Shown: positions 8,104-17,568, numbered from the stretch's first letter. The stretch: DNA of 64,000 nt from Vibrio fluminensis (GCF_015278125.1 NZ_JADILO010000001.1:372001-436000), one strand, 5' to 3'. The notes: generated by a model from the sequence alone, not told the origin. Program-made: numbers and translations.

Positions 8104-8352
8104 GGCCGGACCCATTCTCATTATGCAACCTCCTGATTATTGCTAGCTCATGATGATAATGTGAATCTTTTTTTGCATTTTTTACACTACGACCGCAGCT
8201 AAATATATGGAAAACAAATCATTTAACCGCGGTGATACATCATAAAATATTATCAACCCCACTAAAACGAAGAAAAAACATCTATTCGTACATTGACGCT
8301 ATTTCTAAGCAGTTCTAAGTTTTGTAAAGGCTGATCAACAAAGGACAACGCT
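8104..8352 (+). other. AT-rich upstream region of the 73-aa gene at 8353
   Basis: About 250 bases following the aspS terminator with no ORF. It presumably contains the promoter of the small gene at 8353. A direct repeat TTCTAAG occurs at about 8301 and 8312. Nothing else is identified. Confidence 0.4.
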
Positions 8353-8574
8353 ATGAAACGTGCAAGTAACTCTTATCGTCTGCAAATTATTAAAGAAGTC
8401 GCAACACGGCAAGAGAGGTTGCATTGCGGAGATCCACTCGCCACCTATATCCAGCAACTAATCGATGAACAACCAGATGTTGATAAAAGTAACGAAAAAA
8501 ACCAGCATTTCTCAGGCTGTCACTTCGATGATCATGCGGGCGGTTGGGTAAGCGATAAGTGGGGACTCAAGTAA
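8353..8574 (+). CDS. small protein, unknown function
   Basis: A 73-aa basic-start protein (MKRASNSYRLQIIKEVATRQ) with two Cys (26 and 56) and a His/Asp-rich tail (SGCHFDDHAGGWVSDKWGLK). AAAGGA stands ten bases before the ATG. It has its own upstream region and lies convergent with the DUF1289 gene. I do not recognise the family. The Cys/His residues could bind metal, but that is a guess. Confidence 0.65.
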   Translation: MKRASNSYRLQIIKEVATRQERLHCGDPLATYIQQLIDEQPDVDKSNEKNQHFSGCHFDDHAGGWVSDKWGLK

Positions 8575-8604
8575 TCGAACGTTTAACCATCTCACAAAAT
8601 AGAT

Positions 8605-8856
8605 TTAAAACAGATCTTGTTGCGGCGTACTTACGTCAGTGTTTGTTTCTTTCTCCGTCGCAACATTTGCCATCACTTTACGTCGATAACGTTGACGACA
8701 CAATTTTAACACGTGCAGTTGCTGATTTGGCGTCATAGATAACCAATTAAAGCGTTCATCACGCTTACGCATGCAACCTTGGCAATATCCTTTCTCATCC
8801 ACACTGCAAACCCCAACGCATGGACTCGGTACAATAAAAAACTCTAATTGCTCCAT
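8605..8856 (-). CDS. DUF1289 domain protein
   Basis: An 83-aa protein whose core SPCVGVCSVDEKGYCQGC, then RKRDERFNWLSM, is the DUF1289 signature: four cysteines in a C-x3-C-x7-C-x2-C pattern suited to binding zinc or an iron-sulfur cluster, followed by a conserved Trp. The basic C-terminal half (LCRQRYRRKV) might contact nucleic acid. Function of the family is unknown. Leftward gene with AGGAGG immediately upstream of the start (8863-8868 on the plus strand reads cctcct). Confidence 0.9.
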   Translation of the reverse strand: MEQLEFFIVPSPCVGVCSVDEKGYCQGCMRKRDERFNWLSMTPNQQLHVLKLCRQRYRRKVMANVATEKETNTDVSTPQQDLF

Positions 8857-9008
8857 ACGCCCTCCTAAGCGGTGTAAATATAAAAAGAAATCAAAAAACC
8901 ATGACTAAATACTGACACAATTACCAACTTGTTGCCTATAATAAGCAACGATGAAAGTTCATCGTGGTGTACCTGTGTATACCTTATTGTTTTTTGGAGT
9001 TTAATACT

Positions 9009-9452
9009 ATGAAGCTTAGTTTAAAAACGTTGCTTGCGGCAGTTTCTCTTCCTGTACTAATGACTGCTTGTGCATCAAACGGTGACGATGTGAAAACTAT
9101 TACTGAAGCTGATCTACAACACCATAACTGGGAACTTGTTCAAGTCGACGGTAAAACTATTCAAGTTGAAGAAGGCGAACAAGCACCTAACTTAGAAGTT
9201 GGCGAAAAGATGACTGCAAACGGCAACGCTGGTTGTAACACCTTCTTTGGTCAAGCAGAGCTAAAAGATAACCAATTCCGCATCGAGAAAATGGGCATGA
9301 CCATGAAGATGTGTATGGGTGAAACGATGAATGTAGAAAGCACATTCTCGAAAACTCTGTCTGATTGGAGCGACATGACGCTAACTAAAGATAGCCTAGT
9401 TCTGAAAAACGACGCACACACATTAGTGTTCAAATTAAGCGATTGGAAATAA
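9009..9452 (+). CDS. META-domain (HslJ-like) outer-membrane lipoprotein
   Basis: A 147-aa lipoprotein with signal peptide MKLSLKTLLAAVSLPVLMTAC (lipobox LMTAC) and a META/HslJ domain: HNWELVQVDG, then the hallmark NGNAGCNTFFGQ, and the paired Met/Cys-rich stretch MGMTMKMCMGE. HslJ-type proteins are linked to heat shock and novobiocin tolerance in E. coli. The frame opens 15 codons earlier, but GGAG lies nine bases before ATG 9009 and the signal peptide starts there. Single-gene unit with its own terminator. Confidence 0.88.
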   Translation: MKLSLKTLLAAVSLPVLMTACASNGDDVKTITEADLQHHNWELVQVDGKTIQVEEGEQAPNLEVGEKMTANGNAGCNTFFGQAELKDNQFRIEKMGMTMKMCMGETMNVESTFSKTLSDWSDMTLTKDSLVLKNDAHTLVFKLSDWK

Positions 9453-9475
9453 TAGTTGCCAATCCTAATTGATAG

Positions 9476-9503
9476 AAGAGCAGCATTTCGCTGCTCTTTT
9501 TTT
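9476..9503 (+). terminator. rho-independent terminator after the META lipoprotein gene
   Basis: Stem AAGAGCAGC / GCTGCTCTT around ATTTC, followed by seven T. Confidence 0.9.
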
Positions 9504-9686
9504 GTTTCTTCCGCTCGTAAAAATCCGTCACAAAACTCTTTTAATTCTCTCCCCTGCACACTTTAAGTACAATTAAGTAACAACAAACACAAATATCTAA
9601 AAAGTTTCAGTTTTTTTAGTTCATAATGAATGAAATTGTCGCGAGACTCGGTCTATACCTAAACCTCAATTGCAATAGGAACCATT

Positions 9687-10829
9687 ATGACAAGGCTGTT
9701 TACCCTTCTCTCTACTCTAATGCTCACCTTTACGGCTTCGGCTGCTGATAACTGGCAGATGATCACTGATCAAGCCAAAGGTCAAACTGTCTATTTTCAC
9801 GCTTGGGGTGGTAGCCAAGAAATTAATAATTACCTTCGCTGGGCGGCGGGTGAAATAGAAGATAAATATGATGTCACCCTAAAACACGTTAAGGTAACCG
9901 ATATTGCGGAAACCACTTCACGCCTTATCGCAGAAAAAGCGGCGGCAAAAAACAGTGGCGGCAGTGTGGATATGGTTTGGATCAATGGTGAAAACTTCAA
10001 GTCGATGAAAAATAATGGGCTACTTTATGGGCCGTTTGTTGAAAAGCTCCCGAGCTGGCAGTTTGTCGATAAATCTCTACCTGTAGACAGTGATTTTACC
10101 GAGCCAACGCTAGGTCTGGAAGCGCCATGGGGGGTTGGTCAGCTAGTCTTTATCCACGACTCTGCACGTTTGAATAATCCACCACAGTCATTTACAGAGT
10201 TACTAAGCTATGCGAATGCGTATCCGAATAGACTCAGCTACCCTCGCCCACCAGAATTTCACGGCACCAGCTTCTTAAAAGCACTACTTATCGAACTAAC
10301 CAATAATGACCCTAGTTTGAGTCAACCTGTTGAGCAAGCCGACTTTTCTCTTATCACTCAGCCTTTATGGCAATACTTAGATGCATTTCATAAAGTAGCA
10401 TGGCGTCAAGGTAAGCAGTTTCCATCAGGTTCTTCAGAAATGACCCAACTATTAGATGATGGCCAAATTGATCTCGCCATCACTTTCAATCCAAACGCGG
10501 TATTTTCAGCTCAGGCAACCGGTAAATTGGCACCAAGCACAGCCACTTATGCGATGAATGCCGGAGCCCTATCCAATATTCACTTCCTAGCCATTCCTTG
10601 GAACGCAAACGCATCAGAAGGGGCTCAAGTGGTGATTAACTTTCTCTTAAGCCCTGAGGCGCAATCTCGTAAAGGTGACCTAAACATTTGGGGTGACCCT
10701 TCAGTATTGGAAAATCAATACCTTAAAGGCTCTGCCAAAAATACCAAACTGTTTAAATCTATCGCAGAACCGCACCCAAGTTGGCAAATCGCGTTAGAAA
10801 AAGAGTGGCTACAACGATATGGCAACTAA
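9687..10829 (+). CDS. ynjB: ABC transporter substrate-binding protein YnjB
   Basis: A 380-aa periplasmic binding protein with a Sec signal peptide (MTRLFTLLSTLMLTFTASAA, cut near residue 20). The mature start NWQMITDQAKGQTVYFHAWGGSQEINNYLRW, split across the first lobe, and VDMVWINGENFKSMK are characteristic of the YnjB group of family 1-like binding proteins; relatives bind iron, thiamine, spermidine or phosphonates. The substrate of YnjB is not known. First gene of a ynjB-ynjC-ynjD-ynjF locus, with AGGA seven bases before its ATG. Confidence 0.92.
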   Translation: MTRLFTLLSTLMLTFTASAADNWQMITDQAKGQTVYFHAWGGSQEINNYLRWAAGEIEDKYDVTLKHVKVTDIAETTSRLIAEKAAAKNSGGSVDMVWINGENFKSMKNNGLLYGPFVEKLPSWQFVDKSLPVDSDFTEPTLGLEAPWGVGQLVFIHDSARLNNPPQSFTELLSYANAYPNRLSYPRPPEFHGTSFLKALLIELTNNDPSLSQPVEQADFSLITQPLWQYLDAFHKVAWRQGKQFPSGSSEMTQLLDDGQIDLAITFNPNAVFSAQATGKLAPSTATYAMNAGALSNIHFLAIPWNANASEGAQVVINFLLSPEAQSRKGDLNIWGDPSVLENQYLKGSAKNTKLFKSIAEPHPSWQIALEKEWLQRYGN

Positions 10830-10875
10830 CATCTGCGCGATAAGGCCTTGTCGAGTCATACTTTGCGAGTATTAG

Positions 10876-12576
10876 ATGCTTAGAATTAGTTACTTGATTT
10901 TAATTGTCATCTGCAGTTTACCGCTAGTTCCCGGTTTGTCTGGCGTGGTGGTAGCGTCGTTCGGCTTTATTCCGCCGTTGGACATGAACACTGTTAGCCT
11001 GCAAGGCTATCATCAACTGATGCAGTGGAGTGGTTTTGAACAATCGATTGCTGCATCAGTGTTAAGCGCTATCTTTAGTACTATCACCGCTGCTGCCTTT
11101 TGCTTTGCTATTTTACAACGCCTTTGGTTAAGTAAATATTGGCATCGAGTCGAGACCATCCTTGCCCCGCTGCTCGCGTTGCCACATGTGGCGTTCGCTA
11201 TCGGCTTTGCTTTTTTGTTCGCGCCAACTGGCTTTGTGGCGCGAATCGCCTTTGATGCGTTAGGTTGGCAGAGCGACAGCAGCTCACAAGCATTATTGGT
11301 TAATGACCCATTGGCCCTGGGGCTGACGGTCGGTTTAGCCTTTAAAGAGCTACCTTTTTTACTATTGATGAGCATACCTGTCTTACAGCAATTAAAATTG
11401 GATCAAACCGTAAAGGTCGCCACCATGCTTGGTTATTCACCCGCACAAATGTGGCTTAAAATTGTGTTTCCACAATGGTTGGAAAAAATGCGTTTCCCAT
11501 TATTTGCGGTGATTTGCTACGGCATTTCTGTGGTTGATGTTGCATTGATATTGGGTCCTTCCAACCCTCCAACCTTCGCCGTATTGGTTTGGCAGTGGTT
11601 TAGTGACCCGGACTTAAGCTTAATGCCGAGAGCATCCGCGGGCGCAGTGATCTTACTTGTACTGGCAAGTTTGATGATGCTATTGGTGGTTTTGATTGAG
11701 AAAGCGCTGACGACAAAATTCAACCATTGGCAATACTCTGGACGATCAGGTATTAAGCTACCGGGAATTTCGGTATTAACCACTGCGATAGTCATCAGTG
11801 TCGCTATTGTGCCACTTTTGGCGATTTGGAGCTTTGCACAACGTTGGCGATTTCCTGATCTCACGCCAAGTCAATTGAGTGCGCGTTTTTGGCAGTTTGA
11901 GTGGCCAAATATGCTGCCAACGTTACTTAATAGTATCGTATTGGCGGCTATCGTCGCGTCAGTCACCCTTTTGCTTGCCCTTATTGCACAAGAGTTCAAA
12001 CTCAAGCAACGCTGGCACTTACCTGACTATGTCATTGCGCTACCGATGTTAATTCCTCAGCTTTCAATGCTATTTGGTATTCAGATCATGGCTCTGTATA
12101 TCGCGAGCGGACAGTTTACTTTGTGGGTGATATGGTCACATGTCTTCTTCGCCTTCCCATTTGTTTACCTAGCGATAGATGGACCATGGAAAAGTTATGA
12201 CCATAACTATACCAAAGCAGGTTTAAGCCTCGGTAAATCACCAATAATGGTGTTTTTGAAGATCAAAATGCGTTTACTTCTGCCTGCAATTCTTTACGCA
12301 TGGGCAGTAGGTGCAAGCGTGAGTCTTGCTCAATACTTACCAACCCTGATGCTTGGAGGCGGACGCCTGACAACCATCACGACAGAGGCAGTCGCACTCT
12401 CTAGTGGCTTTGATCGACGCGTCACGGCGATCTATGCCCTTTGGCAAGCACTTTTGCCGTTAATCTTTTTTTCTGCCGCACTACTTATTAGCCGCATCAC
12501 CACAAGACGCTCTGTCGTTTTTGTTAAGGAATCAGCTCTCAATGACGCTTTTACTAAAAGACCTCACCGTTTATAA
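10876..12576 (+). CDS. ynjC: ABC transporter permease YnjC, two fused permease domains
   Basis: A 566-aa inner-membrane permease with about twelve hydrophobic segments. Two BPD_transp_1 modules are joined in one chain (residues about 50-270 and 330-550); EAA-like loops contain MLGYSPAQMWLKIVFPQ in the first half and AGLSLGKSPIMVFLKIK in the second. Fused permeases of this type occur in iron(III) and thiamine importers. It overlaps ynjD by 35 bases and follows ynjB by 46, consistent with one operon. Confidence 0.93.
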   Translation: MLRISYLILIVICSLPLVPGLSGVVVASFGFIPPLDMNTVSLQGYHQLMQWSGFEQSIAASVLSAIFSTITAAAFCFAILQRLWLSKYWHRVETILAPLLALPHVAFAIGFAFLFAPTGFVARIAFDALGWQSDSSSQALLVNDPLALGLTVGLAFKELPFLLLMSIPVLQQLKLDQTVKVATMLGYSPAQMWLKIVFPQWLEKMRFPLFAVICYGISVVDVALILGPSNPPTFAVLVWQWFSDPDLSLMPRASAGAVILLVLASLMMLLVVLIEKALTTKFNHWQYSGRSGIKLPGISVLTTAIVISVAIVPLLAIWSFAQRWRFPDLTPSQLSARFWQFEWPNMLPTLLNSIVLAAIVASVTLLLALIAQEFKLKQRWHLPDYVIALPMLIPQLSMLFGIQIMALYIASGQFTLWVIWSHVFFAFPFVYLAIDGPWKSYDHNYTKAGLSLGKSPIMVFLKIKMRLLLPAILYAWAVGASVSLAQYLPTLMLGGGRLTTITTEAVALSSGFDRRVTAIYALWQALLPLIFFSAALLISRITTRRSVVFVKESALNDAFTKRPHRL

Positions 12577-13174
12577 GCCCCAAAACGAGGCACTTTTCGA
12601 ACACCTCAACCTCACCATAGAACCTGGAGAAGTGGTCGCGGTTATGGGCCCAAGCGGTTGTGGTAAGTCAACTCTGCTCAATGCGATAGCAGGTCATCTC
12701 AATGAGGATTTTGAGCTTAGCGGAACATTGAGTTTATGCGGCGAACCCATTGACCAGACTCCGCCCCATTTACGGAAACTTGGCGTGCTTTTTCAAGATG
12801 ACTTACTGTTTCCACACTTAAACGTGTGGCAAAACCTTGCTTTCGCTTTACCTAATGACGTGCCAAAAGCACAGAGGAAAACGCGCGCTCTCGAGTGCTT
12901 ACAACAAGTAAACCTACTCGATTTAGCGCCCTCTTATCCCGAACAAATTTCTGGCGGACAAAGAGCGCGAGTAAGCTTGTTACGTATGCTGTTGGCACAA
13001 CCCAAGGCTGCGCTATTGGACGAACCATTTAGTAAACTAGATAAAGCGCTTAGGGCTCAATTTCGTGATTGGGTATTTGAACAACTACGGGCTGCGAATG
13101 TGCCCACATTACTTGTCACCCATGATATTGACGACGTTCCACCTAGAGCAAAAATACTCAACTGGCCTTGGTAG
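12542..13174 (+). CDS. ynjD: ABC transporter ATP-binding protein YnjD
   Basis: A 210-aa ATPase: Walker A GPSGCGKST at about residues 35-43, Q-loop LFQDD, signature ISGGQRARVSLLRMLL, Walker B ALLDEPFSKLD and the H-loop VTHD. It powers the YnjBC importer. The open frame begins at TTG 12521, but ATG 12542 with AAGGA eleven bases upstream matches the usual start (MTLLLKDL). Slightly short, with no C-terminal regulatory domain. Confidence 0.92.
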   Translation: MTLLLKDLTVYKPQNEALFEHLNLTIEPGEVVAVMGPSGCGKSTLLNAIAGHLNEDFELSGTLSLCGEPIDQTPPHLRKLGVLFQDDLLFPHLNVWQNLAFALPNDVPKAQRKTRALECLQQVNLLDLAPSYPEQISGGQRARVSLLRMLLAQPKAALLDEPFSKLDKALRAQFRDWVFEQLRAANVPTLLVTHDIDDVPPRAKILNWPW

Positions 13175-13220
13175 GCTACCTCTAATCAAACAAATAACAC
13201 CAATAATTCAGAGACCGACC

Positions 13221-13853
13221 ATGCTAGATAAATTCAGCATTAAACTGATTCGCGCGCCTTTAGCTTCAGCCGCGTCACTATTGAGCCGCAAAGGTATCAC
13301 GGCCAATCAAACCACACTGTTCGGTTTTGCAGTGGGTTGCTTGGCACTGCCTGCTTTGGCTCTACAGGAATATAACTGGGCGTTGCTGTTCATTGTGATC
13401 AATAGAGTATGCGACGGACTTGATGGGGCTTTAGCTCGGATTCACGGCATTACGGATGCGGGCGGATTCTTAGATATCAGTCTCGATTTTCTTTTCTACT
13501 CACTGATCCCATTTGGTTTTGTGATTGCCAACCCAGAGCAAAATGCGGTTGCCGGAGCATTTCTTATTTTCTCTTTCATCGGCACGGGGTCAAGCTTTCT
13601 TGCGTTTGCAGTTATGGCCGGAAAACGCGGTATTGAAAATCCGGTGTATCAAAATAAATCTCTTTATTACATGAGTGGCTTAACCGAAGGCACAGAGACC
13701 ATTGCCTGCTTTGTATTATTCTGCCTCTTCCCACAACACTTCGCCCTAATTGCTTGTATTTACGGTATCGCCTGCTGGTTCACCACCTTCACCCGCATCG
13801 TCGCTGGCTATAAAACGCTAAGCAACGAACCTCAAGAGGCAGAATCACCCTAG
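13221..13853 (+). CDS. ynjF: CDP-alcohol phosphatidyltransferase family protein YnjF
   Basis: A 210-aa membrane enzyme with about six hydrophobic segments. The CDP-alcohol phosphotransferase motif is complete: D-x2-D-G-x2-A-R in CDGLDGALAR, then G-x3-D-x3-D in GGFLDISLD; these aspartates hold the metal and attack the CDP-alcohol. The family transfers a phospho-alcohol group to make phospholipids such as phosphatidylglycerol phosphate; the true substrate of YnjF is not known. The frame can be read back into ynjD, but ATG 13221 starts the recognisable protein. It follows ynjD by 46 bases, as in the E. coli ynj locus. Confidence 0.9.
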   Translation: MLDKFSIKLIRAPLASAASLLSRKGITANQTTLFGFAVGCLALPALALQEYNWALLFIVINRVCDGLDGALARIHGITDAGGFLDISLDFLFYSLIPFGFVIANPEQNAVAGAFLIFSFIGTGSSFLAFAVMAGKRGIENPVYQNKSLYYMSGLTEGTETIACFVLFCLFPQHFALIACIYGIACWFTTFTRIVAGYKTLSNEPQEAESP

Positions 13854-13905
13854 CGCCTTACTGACAAATACAGATCAGGCATTACGTCACAAGCCCCATA
13901 ATGCA

Positions 13906-13927
13906 AAAAGCCCCAAACGGGGCTTTT
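13906..13927. terminator. bidirectional terminator between ynjF and the convergent methyltransferase
   Basis: Stem AAAAGCCCC / GGGGCTTTT around AAAC with T runs on both strands. It lies between two converging genes and can serve both. Confidence 0.88.
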
Positions 13928-13948
13928 CCTTTCATCGATGTTTCATCA

Positions 13949-14884
13949 TTATTTTTTAAATACTAAACATTTCAATGATGCTTGCTCATCAATATCCGCG
14001 AACTCTTCCGGGTTAGCTAAGCGCTCAATGAACTTTAACTCTGGCGCAGCCTCTGCCATCCCATCAATTAAGAAACTGCAGTCAACCGCAGGTGAATTCA
14101 CGCACGCTAGCACCTGACCATTGTCAGTAAGCAAGTCAGGTAAACGGCGTAAGATTTTGGCGTAATCTTTTGTCAAAGCAAAGCTGCCCTTCTGGAATGA
14201 AGGTGGATCAATAATGATCAAATCGTATGGACCAGATTTCTTTATCTTACCCCACGACTTGAAAATATCATGACCCAAGAACTTGACCTGATTTAAGTTA
14301 TGCTCGTTCAGTTTGTGGTTCTCACGCCCCTTGCTTAAAGACGCTTTCGCCATGTCCACGTTCACGACTTGATCCGCGCCACCCGCAATGGCAGCCAGAG
14401 AAAAGCCGCATGTATAAGCAAACAAATTAAGCACATTTGCATGCTTTGCATTATCACGGGTCCACTCTCTTCCCAAACGCATATCTAAAAACAAACCAAA
14501 ATTTTGGTTACGGCCGATGTCCAATTGGTATTTCAAACCTAGCTCTTCAACCACTGGGCGAGAGTCTAATTCACCTAAAAGCACTTCAGACGGAGCACCA
14601 TCCTCATAACGGTGCTGCAATAAGATCACTCGACCTTGGCGTGCTTGCCAAGCGTCTGTTTGTGATAATGAAATAAGGCCCAATTTTAACTGGGTAATAA
14701 ATTCATCATCCACCGCTTTAAATAGGTTGACGATAAGCTGACCTTGCAACCAATCGCAAGTCAACTGCTCTAAACCTTGCCAACACTGACCACGGCCATG
14801 AAACAAACGGCGAACTTCATTTGGCACCGTGTGCAGTTGTTGTTCCACATGGTTTAAAAATACTGGGATCTGTTCTGCTTGCAT
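13949..14884 (-). CDS. class I SAM-dependent methyltransferase (RlmI/RlmK-like)
   Basis: A 311-aa methyltransferase. The Rossmann motif I is VLNLFAYTCGFSLAAIAGGA, then VNVDMA (motif II) and the substrate-loop IIIDPPSFQKG, the DPPSF form seen in rRNA methyltransferases RlmI and RlmK. There is no N-terminal PUA domain, so it is shorter than RlmI. The preceding segment NQNFGLFLDMRLGREWT is also typical of this group. Probably an RNA (cytosine or guanine) methyltransferase; target unknown. It starts eight bases after the stop of a pseudouridine synthase, so two RNA-modifying enzymes share a transcript. Confidence 0.87.
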   Translation of the reverse strand: MQAEQIPVFLNHVEQQLHTVPNEVRRLFHGRGQCWQGLEQLTCDWLQGQLIVNLFKAVDDEFITQLKLGLISLSQTDAWQARQGRVILLQHRYEDGAPSEVLLGELDSRPVVEELGLKYQLDIGRNQNFGLFLDMRLGREWTRDNAKHANVLNLFAYTCGFSLAAIAGGADQVVNVDMAKASLSKGRENHKLNEHNLNQVKFLGHDIFKSWGKIKKSGPYDLIIIDPPSFQKGSFALTKDYAKILRRLPDLLTDNGQVLACVNSPAVDCSFLIDGMAEAAPELKFIERLANPEEFADIDEQASLKCLVFKK

Positions 14885-14892
14885 TACTGTCG

Positions 14893-15588
14893 CTACTTTT
14901 TAATATTAGGCCATGCTAGTTGCCACGGTGGCAACCAAGCATCAATGCCCTGTTGAATTTCGGTTTCTTGCCATTTATCCCCAAGAGATACAGACTCTCT
15001 TGGATCGCAAATAAATTGATGAATTTGACCTTGGTAAGGGAATCCCAGCGCAAAGGCATGTAAATACCCTCTATCAGACTCACTGCCGGTGTTGTAAATA
15101 GGGTCGCCTACAATCGCTGAGCCTACTGACTTCAAAGCCACTCTAATCTGGTGAGTCTTCCCCGTATGTGGCTTACATAAGAACAGTCTTTCACCGGGTT
15201 TAGCGCTCGCAGAAAAAAACTGTGTGATCGCCGGATTATTATGACTGTTAATCAACTTCCATGACGAACGGCGCGAACGTTCCATATCACCGCTAACCAA
15301 CCCTTGCTTCTTCTTCGGCTTTTTTGCACCAATCGCAAGATAAAACTTTTCAACCAATCGGTTGGCAAATGCTTGAGAAAGCTCACTCGCCGCTTTTGAG
15401 CTGCGAGCCAGTACTAGAATGCCCGATGTCATCTTATCTAGGCGATGCACTAGATATAGCTGTTGGTCACCACTTTGTTTCGCGACTTCAGCCAGTAACA
15501 TAGTGTCACCATCATCTTTATGAACGGACACGCCCGGGTGCTTATTGATGATCAAAAAATCGTTGTGAGTGTATAAGATATCAAACAT
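14893..15588 (-). CDS. RluA-family pseudouridine synthase (TIGR01621-like)
   Basis: A 231-aa RNA pseudouridine synthase. The catalytic motif is VHRLDKMTSGILVLA with the nucleophilic Asp in RLD; later PHTGKTHQIRVAL and YLHAFALGFP complete the family set. No S4 domain, so it belongs to the compact class of RluA relatives; RNA target unknown. The Shine-Dalgarno GGAG (complement at 15597-15600) lies in the 3-prime arm of a hairpin, see the feature at 15593. Cotranscribed with the downstream methyltransferase. Confidence 0.9.
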   Translation of the reverse strand: MFDILYTHNDFLIINKHPGVSVHKDDGDTMLLAEVAKQSGDQQLYLVHRLDKMTSGILVLARSSKAASELSQAFANRLVEKFYLAIGAKKPKKKQGLVSGDMERSRRSSWKLINSHNNPAITQFFSASAKPGERLFLCKPHTGKTHQIRVALKSVGSAIVGDPIYNTGSESDRGYLHAFALGFPYQGQIHQFICDPRESVSLGDKWQETEIQQGIDAWLPPWQLAWPNIKK

Positions 15589-15592
15589 GAAA

Positions 15593-15613
15593 ACGGCTCC
15601 ATTGAGGAGCCGT
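15593..15613 (-). promoter_or_regulatory. hairpin that contains the Shine-Dalgarno of the pseudouridine synthase gene
   Basis: Read leftward the RNA folds as ACGGCTCC - TCAAT - GGAGCCGT followed by TTTC and the ATG. The GGAG of the second arm is the only ribosome site for the gene. The same hairpin followed by four U could act as a weak terminator for the chemoreceptor gene upstream. Confidence 0.7.
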
Positions 15614-15646
15614 GAGTATATACTTAATTTATCCGCGCCTAAACAG

Positions 15647-17263
15647 TTAGGCTAAACGGAATTGCTTCATCAACTGTTCTAGCTCGCTGACTTTGTCACT
15701 TAGGCGCTGAATATCAACTGAGCTTTCGCTCGCCATCTGCAGTGATTCGGTTGAAATGTCACTGATCATCGTAATATCAGAAGTAATCTCTCGAGTTACC
15801 GCCGTTTGCTGCTCAGCAGCGGTTGCTATCGAGTTAATCATACTCTGGACATGAGATGCACCCGCAACGATCTCTTCAAGCGCGCTCACCGCACCAGAGC
15901 TTTGGCTTACACCAATTTCAACTAAGCGACGGTTATCCTCAGTAAAGGTCACAGCTTCCTGTGTACCCAACTGAATAGCTTGAATAATAACAGCGACTTC
16001 TTTAGTGGCATTAGTCGTACGTTCAGCCAATGCACGAACCTCGTCAGCAACCACGGCAAAACCGCGACCAAACTCACCAGCACGCGCCGCCTCAATCGCA
16101 GCATTAAGTGCAAGTAGGTTCGTTTGCTCTGCAATATCCTCAATCACTTTGATTACCGAACCAATCTTTTCACCGTGATTGCCTAGCGTAGACATTTGAG
16201 ATGACATCTCTTCCATCTGAGTGCTTACTTGCTGGATACTCGTTACCATTTCAACGATAACATCGCGTCCTGACGTTGCGACGCCCTCCGAGCTGCTTGC
16301 TTGTTCATAGGTTTGAGTACTCTGATGGGCAACTTCTGCGATAGTTTGGCTTAACTCTTCTGAAGCAGTCGCAATCAATTGCGCTTTATCAGCTTGATCC
16401 GACGCACCTTTTACCAAGTGCTGACTCACATTGCTTAGCTCAGAGGTGACAGACTTCACTTCGCCAGTAACAACATTAATCGAACTAATTAACGATTTAA
16501 GCGATGACTGCATCATATTAATCGATTCAGCCACACTGGCCAGTTCATCGCCAGAAGTATCTTTAATTTCAGTCGCGGTTAAATCTCCCTGCGCTACGCG
16601 CTGAGCAACCTGATCCAATATAGTAAGTCGGCTCGTAATCGAGGTTGATAGCCAGTATGCCACACCACAAGTAAGTACAATCGCGACCGAAGATAAAACT
16701 AAAATCGTCGTTTCAATGGTATTAAATGAATCACTCAATCCGAGTAGAGAGGCTTTAGATTCTTCAATTTCTCCATTTGATACTTCATCCAAAATGTTCT
16801 CAATTGGCACTAGATTCGCTTGATAGATACGACGCAGCTCTGTGGTCGCGATTTCGAGTGACATCGTTTTGCCAATGGCTGGCACAATGTTTCGTTCAAA
16901 CTCTTGGGTAAACTGCGTCATGTACTGCTCGACTTGACGTACTTTTTGTAAATCCGTTGTGCTGCCCTGCTCCAATTCCTTTACATTGGCAAGAACTTGT
17001 TCAAATTCTTCCTTGTTTGCATAGTAATCATTCAAGGCATCAGCAGTGCCTATAACGACACCCGTTGCGTCACGATATACATCGCCAGCATCATCAAGCA
17101 GTACCAAGTACCCGACAACTTCTGGCACATCATCGGTTCTAATTTCGTCGGCCACGCCATGGGATGAAAGCACCTCCATCCAAATAATGCTAACCATCAA
17201 TAGAAGAGTCGCTAATACAGCACCAAATCCCAAATACAATTTCTTCCTGACAGAGAGTGTCAC
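15647..17263 (-). CDS. methyl-accepting chemotaxis protein
   Basis: A 538-aa transmembrane chemoreceptor. TM1 is near residues 8-30 and TM2 near 188-208; between them is a ~155-residue, mostly helical ligand domain of the four-helix-bundle type rich in acidic residues. A HAMP domain follows ([23 protein letters not shown]), then the long coiled-coil signalling domain with the conserved tip [20 protein letters not shown] and [20 protein letters not shown]. No C-terminal CheR-docking pentapeptide. The start is GTG at 17263, with AAGGTGA five bases upstream. Ligand unknown. Confidence 0.95.
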   Translation of the reverse strand: MTLSVRKKLYLGFGAVLATLLLMVSIIWMEVLSSHGVADEIRTDDVPEVVGYLVLLDDAGDVYRDATGVVIGTADALNDYYANKEEFEQVLANVKELEQGSTTDLQKVRQVEQYMTQFTQEFERNIVPAIGKTMSLEIATTELRRIYQANLVPIENILDEVSNGEIEESKASLLGLSDSFNTIETTILVLSSVAIVLTCGVAYWLSTSITSRLTILDQVAQRVAQGDLTATEIKDTSGDELASVAESINMMQSSLKSLISSINVVTGEVKSVTSELSNVSQHLVKGASDQADKAQLIATASEELSQTIAEVAHQSTQTYEQASSSEGVATSGRDVIVEMVTSIQQVSTQMEEMSSQMSTLGNHGEKIGSVIKVIEDIAEQTNLLALNAAIEAARAGEFGRGFAVVADEVRALAERTTNATKEVAVIIQAIQLGTQEAVTFTEDNRRLVEIGVSQSSGAVSALEEIVAGASHVQSMINSIATAAEQQTAVTREITSDITMISDISTESLQMASESSVDIQRLSDKVSELEQLMKQFRLA

Positions 17264-17540
17264 GATTCACCTTCCAATGTTTTTATCGTACTTATTCAAA
17301 CAGCGTCCGCTGTTCGGTAAACAGTAGATACTCCATTAGTGACGCATCAGAGACAATCATAAATCTCCGTTTTATGGCTAAGTATTGATTAAATACTCAA
17401 CGCCTATATTTTATATGCGATACATATCACATTACTAACAGAGCCCATAGCATGCTGGCTCTGCTCTCGAGATGTAGCTAGCGCGCATATCAGCCTAATT
17501 AGTAAGCTATTTTTGTCTTTCTAAATTAGTTAAAAGCAAA
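17264..17540. other. upstream region of the chemoreceptor gene
   Basis: About 280 bases between the chemoreceptor start and the terminator of the sodium symporter gene. It must carry the chemoreceptor promoter. I looked for a flagellar sigma-28 pattern and found no convincing one. No ORF. Confidence 0.4.
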
Positions 17541-17568
17541 AAGCCCACAGGATCACTCCTGTGGGCTT
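17541..17568 (-). terminator. rho-independent terminator of the NSS symporter gene
   Basis: A 12-bp stem AAGCCCACAGGA / TCCTGTGGGCTT with TCAC loop; on the minus strand it is followed by five T. It lies 25 bases past the symporter stop. Confidence 0.9.

Noticed and set aside
13065..13220. Extended N-terminus of the ynjF frame
   Set aside because: The extra 52 residues are ynjD read in another frame; the real family start is ATG 13221.
17264..17400. Flagellar sigma-28 promoter for the chemoreceptor
   Set aside because: A CGATAA word is present but no TAAA element at the right distance.
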